Below the pieces are notes generated by a model. That model worked only from the letters and a program-made list of their open reading frames with translations. It was not told the origin of the DNA and ran no database searches. Both the position numbers and the translations under genes were made by a program. Of a stretch of DNA of 15,126 nt, positions 12,868 to 15,126 are shown in pieces (the first letter of the stretch is position 1; every line of letters starts with the position of its first letter). This DNA is from an uncultured Helicobacteraceae bacterium. GTDB taxonomy: Bacteria > Campylobacterota > Campylobacteria > Campylobacterales > UBA6016. Location: the NCBI GenBank assembly GCA_937973585.1, contig CALJKN010000211.1, forward strand, positions 1-15,126, written 5' to 3'.

Positions 12868-13190
12868 AAGATAGATGCCAAAAAATAGCAGATCTGCTAG
12901 ATGAAAAAAAAGCGGAAAATATAGAGATTTTCGACGTAACCGGTAGCGGTTATTTTGTAGATGCTGTAGTCGTAGCCACATCCATCGCCTCAAAACATGC
13001 CCTTATGCTTGTCGACGAGATTAAAAAAACCCTAAAAAAAGAGGGCGAAGAGATACTAAACGTTGACGATAGCGATGATTGGACTATAGTAGATATGGGC
13101 GACATATTGGTTCACCTGATGAGTGCAGAGTATAGAAAAAGATATAATTTAGAAGAGTTTTTAAAAGAATTTGAGGCAAAAAGAGGGTAA
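12855..13190 (+). CDS. rsfS: Ribosomal silencing factor RsfS
   Basis: The protein has 111 residues, of the RsfS/Iojap (DUF143) family. RsfS binds uL14 on the 50S subunit and blocks joining with the 30S, lowering translation in starvation. The hallmark is seen at 75-103: a DDW followed by TIVDMGDILVHLMS and then YRKRYNLEEFL, plus the early helix and ENIEIFDVTG. The start is TTG 12855 inside the end of nadD; AAGGA (12844-12848) lies 6 nt upstream, also within nadD. The stop is separated from the convergent argS stop by a single base, and both stops lie in the loop of a hairpin. Confidence 0.94.
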   Translation: MLELKDRCQKIADLLDEKKAENIEIFDVTGSGYFVDAVVVATSIASKHALMLVDEIKKTLKKEGEEILNVDDSDDWTIVDMGDILVHLMSAEYRKRYNLEEFLKEFEAKRG

Positions 13191-13205
13191 TTTACTCCCC
13201 TCTTT
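13180..13205. terminator. Hairpin at the rsfS/argS junction, both stop codons in the loop
   Basis: AAAGAGGG (13180-13187) pairs with CCCTCTTT (13198-13205), eight perfect pairs, around a ten-base loop. The loop holds the rsfS stop TAA (13188-13190) and, on the other strand, the argS stop (13194-13192). On the minus strand the distal arm runs into CTCTTTTTG, giving a T run; on the plus strand a CTTCTCTTT stretch follows a few bases later. It is well placed as a bidirectional terminator made of coding sequence. Confidence 0.6.
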
Positions 13206-14802
13206 GCATCTTCTCTTTCGCTTCGATTCCAAGTAGCTTTAGCCCCACTCTGAGGCTTAACGCTACTACTGCAAATATTTTTAGATAGACATCTTCTCTC
13301 TCAGAACCCAAAATCCTATTTTCGGTGTAGAATCTATGGAGTCTATTCGCAAGTCCCTTCAGGTACTCCGTAATTTTTTGCACATCCCTAGTTACAAACG
13401 CATCCTCTAAAACGTCTCCCAGAAGCATAGAAGAGAATAAAAGCTCTTTCTCGTCGTCTGTCAAATGCGATAGTTTTATCTCTTTTGCATATTCAAAGGC
13501 GACACCGCGCTTTTCAAACAACGAGCAGATTCTAGCGTGTGCATAGTTGATATAAAACACCGGATTCGTACTATCTTCCTTGTTTAGATCTGAGACATCA
13601 AACTCTAAATGGGTATCCGATTTTTTAGATAAAAACACAAATCTCAGGGCATCCGAGCCAATATCTTCAACTACGTCTTTCATTAGTATGAAGTTTCCGG
13701 CACGCTTGCTCATTTTGTACGGCTCACCCCCTTTTAAAAGGGCTACCATCTGCGATAAAAGCACCTCAAGCCTAGAGGAGTCGTAACCTAAAAACTCTAT
13801 GGCAGACTTTACTCTTGAGATATAGCCGTGATGGTCTGCCCCCCAGATATTAATATATCTATCAAAAACTCTCTCAAATTTATCTTTGTGATATGTGATA
13901 TCTCCGGCTAGATATGTAGGTTCGCCGTTTTCTCTGACCACAACCCTATCTTTTTCGTCTTTGTGTTCGGTTGTTCTGAGCCAGATCTTACCATCTTTTT
14001 CGTACAGAGCCGAGTGTTCGTCCAACTTGGTTTTTGCTTTCTCCCAACCACCAAACACCTCTTTTTCGCTGACAAAATGATCAAACTTTATCCCGACCAT
14101 TTCAAGATTTTGGCGTATCTCCACCATCATCTTGTCTTTTCCCCAGACGGATAGTGTTTTGATGATATCCTCGTTTGCAAAAGCCTCTTTGCCAAACTCT
14201 CTTACAGCTTCCTCTGCAAGCTCGTATATATATTCACCCCTATAGAACTCTTCAGGATACTCTACACTCTCTTTTAAAATATCCTCTTTCGCCCTAAGAT
14301 ATATCGAAACACCTAGCAGATACACCTGCCTACCTGCATCATTTACGTAGTATTCACTAGTAATATCGTGCCCAAGATATCTGCCTATCTGCAAAAGTGC
14401 ATCGCCGTATATAGCGCCTCTGGCATGGCCGATATGCAAAGGCCCGGTCGGGTTCGCACTGACAAACTCCAAAAGGATTCTCTCTTTGTCTATCTCTTTT
14501 GGCTTCGCAAAATCAAACCCTTGCATAAGGGCTTCCGAAGCAAATCTATCCAAAAATACCGACGAAAGTTTAAAATTTATAAACCCGCTTATAGCCTCTA
14601 CACTGTCAAAATGCTCTGGGTCGTGCAACAACAAGGCAAGATCTGCGGCAATTTGATTTGGTGATTTTTTTAGTTCTTTTGCAAGTGAAAAAGCTACCGG
14701 AGAGGCAAAATGCCCGAAGCTAGCCTCTTTCGGTTTTTGAAGCTCCGGGATTTTGTGTTCTTTTAATTTTGCAGAGATGTGATGTTTGACGCTTTTTTTC
14801 AT
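13192..14802 (-). CDS. argS: Arginyl-tRNA synthetase
   Basis: The protein has 536 residues, typical for epsilonproteobacterial ArgRS. It is a class Ia enzyme charging tRNA-Arg. The N-terminal ~85 residues form the Add1 domain that contacts the tRNA D-loop. The catalytic core has ANPTGPLHIGHARGA with HIGH at 123-126, YVNDAGRQV, WGADHHG (~320-326) and the KMSK loop at 363-366 (KMSKRAGN). The C-terminal anticodon-binding domain starts with YINYAHARI and ends LKLLGIEAKEKM, the usual ArgRS terminus. The start ATG has AGG 5 nt upstream, within the 9-bp gap after tatA, so tatA-argS form a unit. It converges on rsfS with one base between stop codons. Confidence 0.97.
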   Translation of the reverse strand: MKKSVKHHISAKLKEHKIPELQKPKEASFGHFASPVAFSLAKELKKSPNQIAADLALLLHDPEHFDSVEAISGFINFKLSSVFLDRFASEALMQGFDFAKPKEIDKERILLEFVSANPTGPLHIGHARGAIYGDALLQIGRYLGHDITSEYYVNDAGRQVYLLGVSIYLRAKEDILKESVEYPEEFYRGEYIYELAEEAVREFGKEAFANEDIIKTLSVWGKDKMMVEIRQNLEMVGIKFDHFVSEKEVFGGWEKAKTKLDEHSALYEKDGKIWLRTTEHKDEKDRVVVRENGEPTYLAGDITYHKDKFERVFDRYINIWGADHHGYISRVKSAIEFLGYDSSRLEVLLSQMVALLKGGEPYKMSKRAGNFILMKDVVEDIGSDALRFVFLSKKSDTHLEFDVSDLNKEDSTNPVFYINYAHARICSLFEKRGVAFEYAKEIKLSHLTDDEKELLFSSMLLGDVLEDAFVTRDVQKITEYLKGLANRLHRFYTENRILGSEREDVYLKIFAVVALSLRVGLKLLGIEAKEKMQRGE

Positions 14803-14811
14803 ATCGGCCTA

Positions 14812-15111
14812 TTAAGCTTTAGTTGCGTCTGTGGCAGCCGGTTTTTGCTCTGTTGAGGCCGTTGTCGTTGTTGTTGAGGCTGCCGGTTGGGCTGACTGTG
14901 CAGGCGCTGCAGTAGTTGCCGTAGCAGTTGCCTCTACAGGTTTGCCGTCTGCGGTCTTTACGGCTTCGCTTTCATCTTCTTTGATCGCATTTTTGAAGTT
15001 TTTAATCCCGCTACCTAGCCCTTTTGCAAGTTCCGGAATTCTCTTTGCTCCAAATAGTAGCAAGACTATGAGTAAAACAACAACCCAATGCCATATGCTA
15101 AATGAACCCAT
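14812..15111 (-). CDS. tatA: Twin-arginine translocase subunit TatA/TatE
   Basis: The protein has 99 residues. TatA multimerises to form the pore that moves folded proteins, such as cofactor-containing periplasmic oxidoreductases, across the inner membrane with TatB/TatC. The architecture is clear: a short N-terminus, one membrane helix (about 6-20), the hinge F20-G21, then an amphipathic helix KRIPELAKGLGSGIKNFKNA and an acidic patch EDESE. The tail from ~60 to 99 is almost entirely Ala, Thr, Pro, Gln and Ser, including a five-Thr run, and makes the protein longer than common ~80-residue TatAs. The start has AAGG 7 nt upstream. It lies 9 bp before argS. The upstream gene, which I would expect to be gmk from the C. 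jejuni order, is outside the window. Confidence 0.94.
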   Translation of the reverse strand: MGSFSIWHWVVVLLIVLLLFGAKRIPELAKGLGSGIKNFKNAIKEDESEAVKTADGKPVEATATATTAAPAQSAQPAASTTTTTASTEQKPAATDATKA

Positions 15112-15126
15112 TATGATGCCTTTTTA

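Noticed and set aside
14368..14664. 98-codon open frame on the plus strand inside argS
   Set aside because: It is fully antisense to the conserved ArgRS core, has no ribosome site and no domain, and is explained by codon bias of argS.
1..15126. CRISPR array, insertion sequence, prophage or defence genes
   Set aside because: No regularly spaced repeats, transposase, integrase or terminal inverted repeats are visible. All long frames are conserved housekeeping genes with consistent composition.

Overview
This is an ordinary-looking stretch of core chromosome from a member of the Campylobacterota (Epsilonproteobacteria). The GC content is moderate, and the coding sequences are very densely packed. 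The protein sequences look epsilonproteobacterial. The gene neighbourhoods, as I remember them, are those of Campylobacter and its free-living relatives: fliG-fliH-dxs; ndk-yceD/DUF177-rpmF-plsX-fabH; pgk-tpiA-fabI diverging from nadD-rsfS; tatA-argS. I cannot fix the genus. The Alvin-type 2[4Fe-4S] ferredoxin would fit a chemolithoautotroph, but that is inference.

Layout. Positions 1-3048 (+): the 3' end of fliG, then fliH, then dxs, as one tightly coupled run. Positions 3025-4475 (-): ahpC followed by zupT, a peroxiredoxin and a ZIP-family divalent metal transporter, converging on dxs with overlapping 3' ends. Positions 4476-4645: an AT-rich divergent control region with direct and inverted repeats. 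Positions 4646-6166 (+): metK, then an acidic ferredoxin with a hairpin in its leader. Positions 6167-6435: the longest gap, holding stem-loops, a perfect TATAAT right after the ferredoxin gene, a candidate small RNA, and the strong ndk promoter. Positions 6436-9395 (+): ndk, yceD-like, rpmF, plsX and fabH, ending at a clear intrinsic terminator. Positions 9444-12191 (-): pgk, tpiA and fabI. Positions 12292-13190 (+): nadD and rsfS. Positions 13192-15111 (-): tatA and argS.

How the genes work together. PlsX, FabH and FabI are phospholipid and fatty-acid synthesis enzymes. YceD, bL32, RsfS and ArgS serve ribosomes and translation. Pgk and TpiA are central carbon enzymes, and the gapA that I recall beside pgk in Campylobacter jejuni is absent. 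Dxs starts the MEP isoprenoid pathway, MetK makes S-adenosylmethionine, Ndk balances nucleotides and NadD makes NAD. AhpC and the ferredoxin suggest peroxide and iron-sulphur physiology.

No mobile element, CRISPR array, tRNA or rRNA is visible, and I see no obvious novel protein system. The best candidates for something undescribed are non-coding: the putative RNA at 6188-6318, the 5'-terminal hairpin of the ferredoxin mRNA, and hairpins at convergent gene ends that hold stop codons in their loops.
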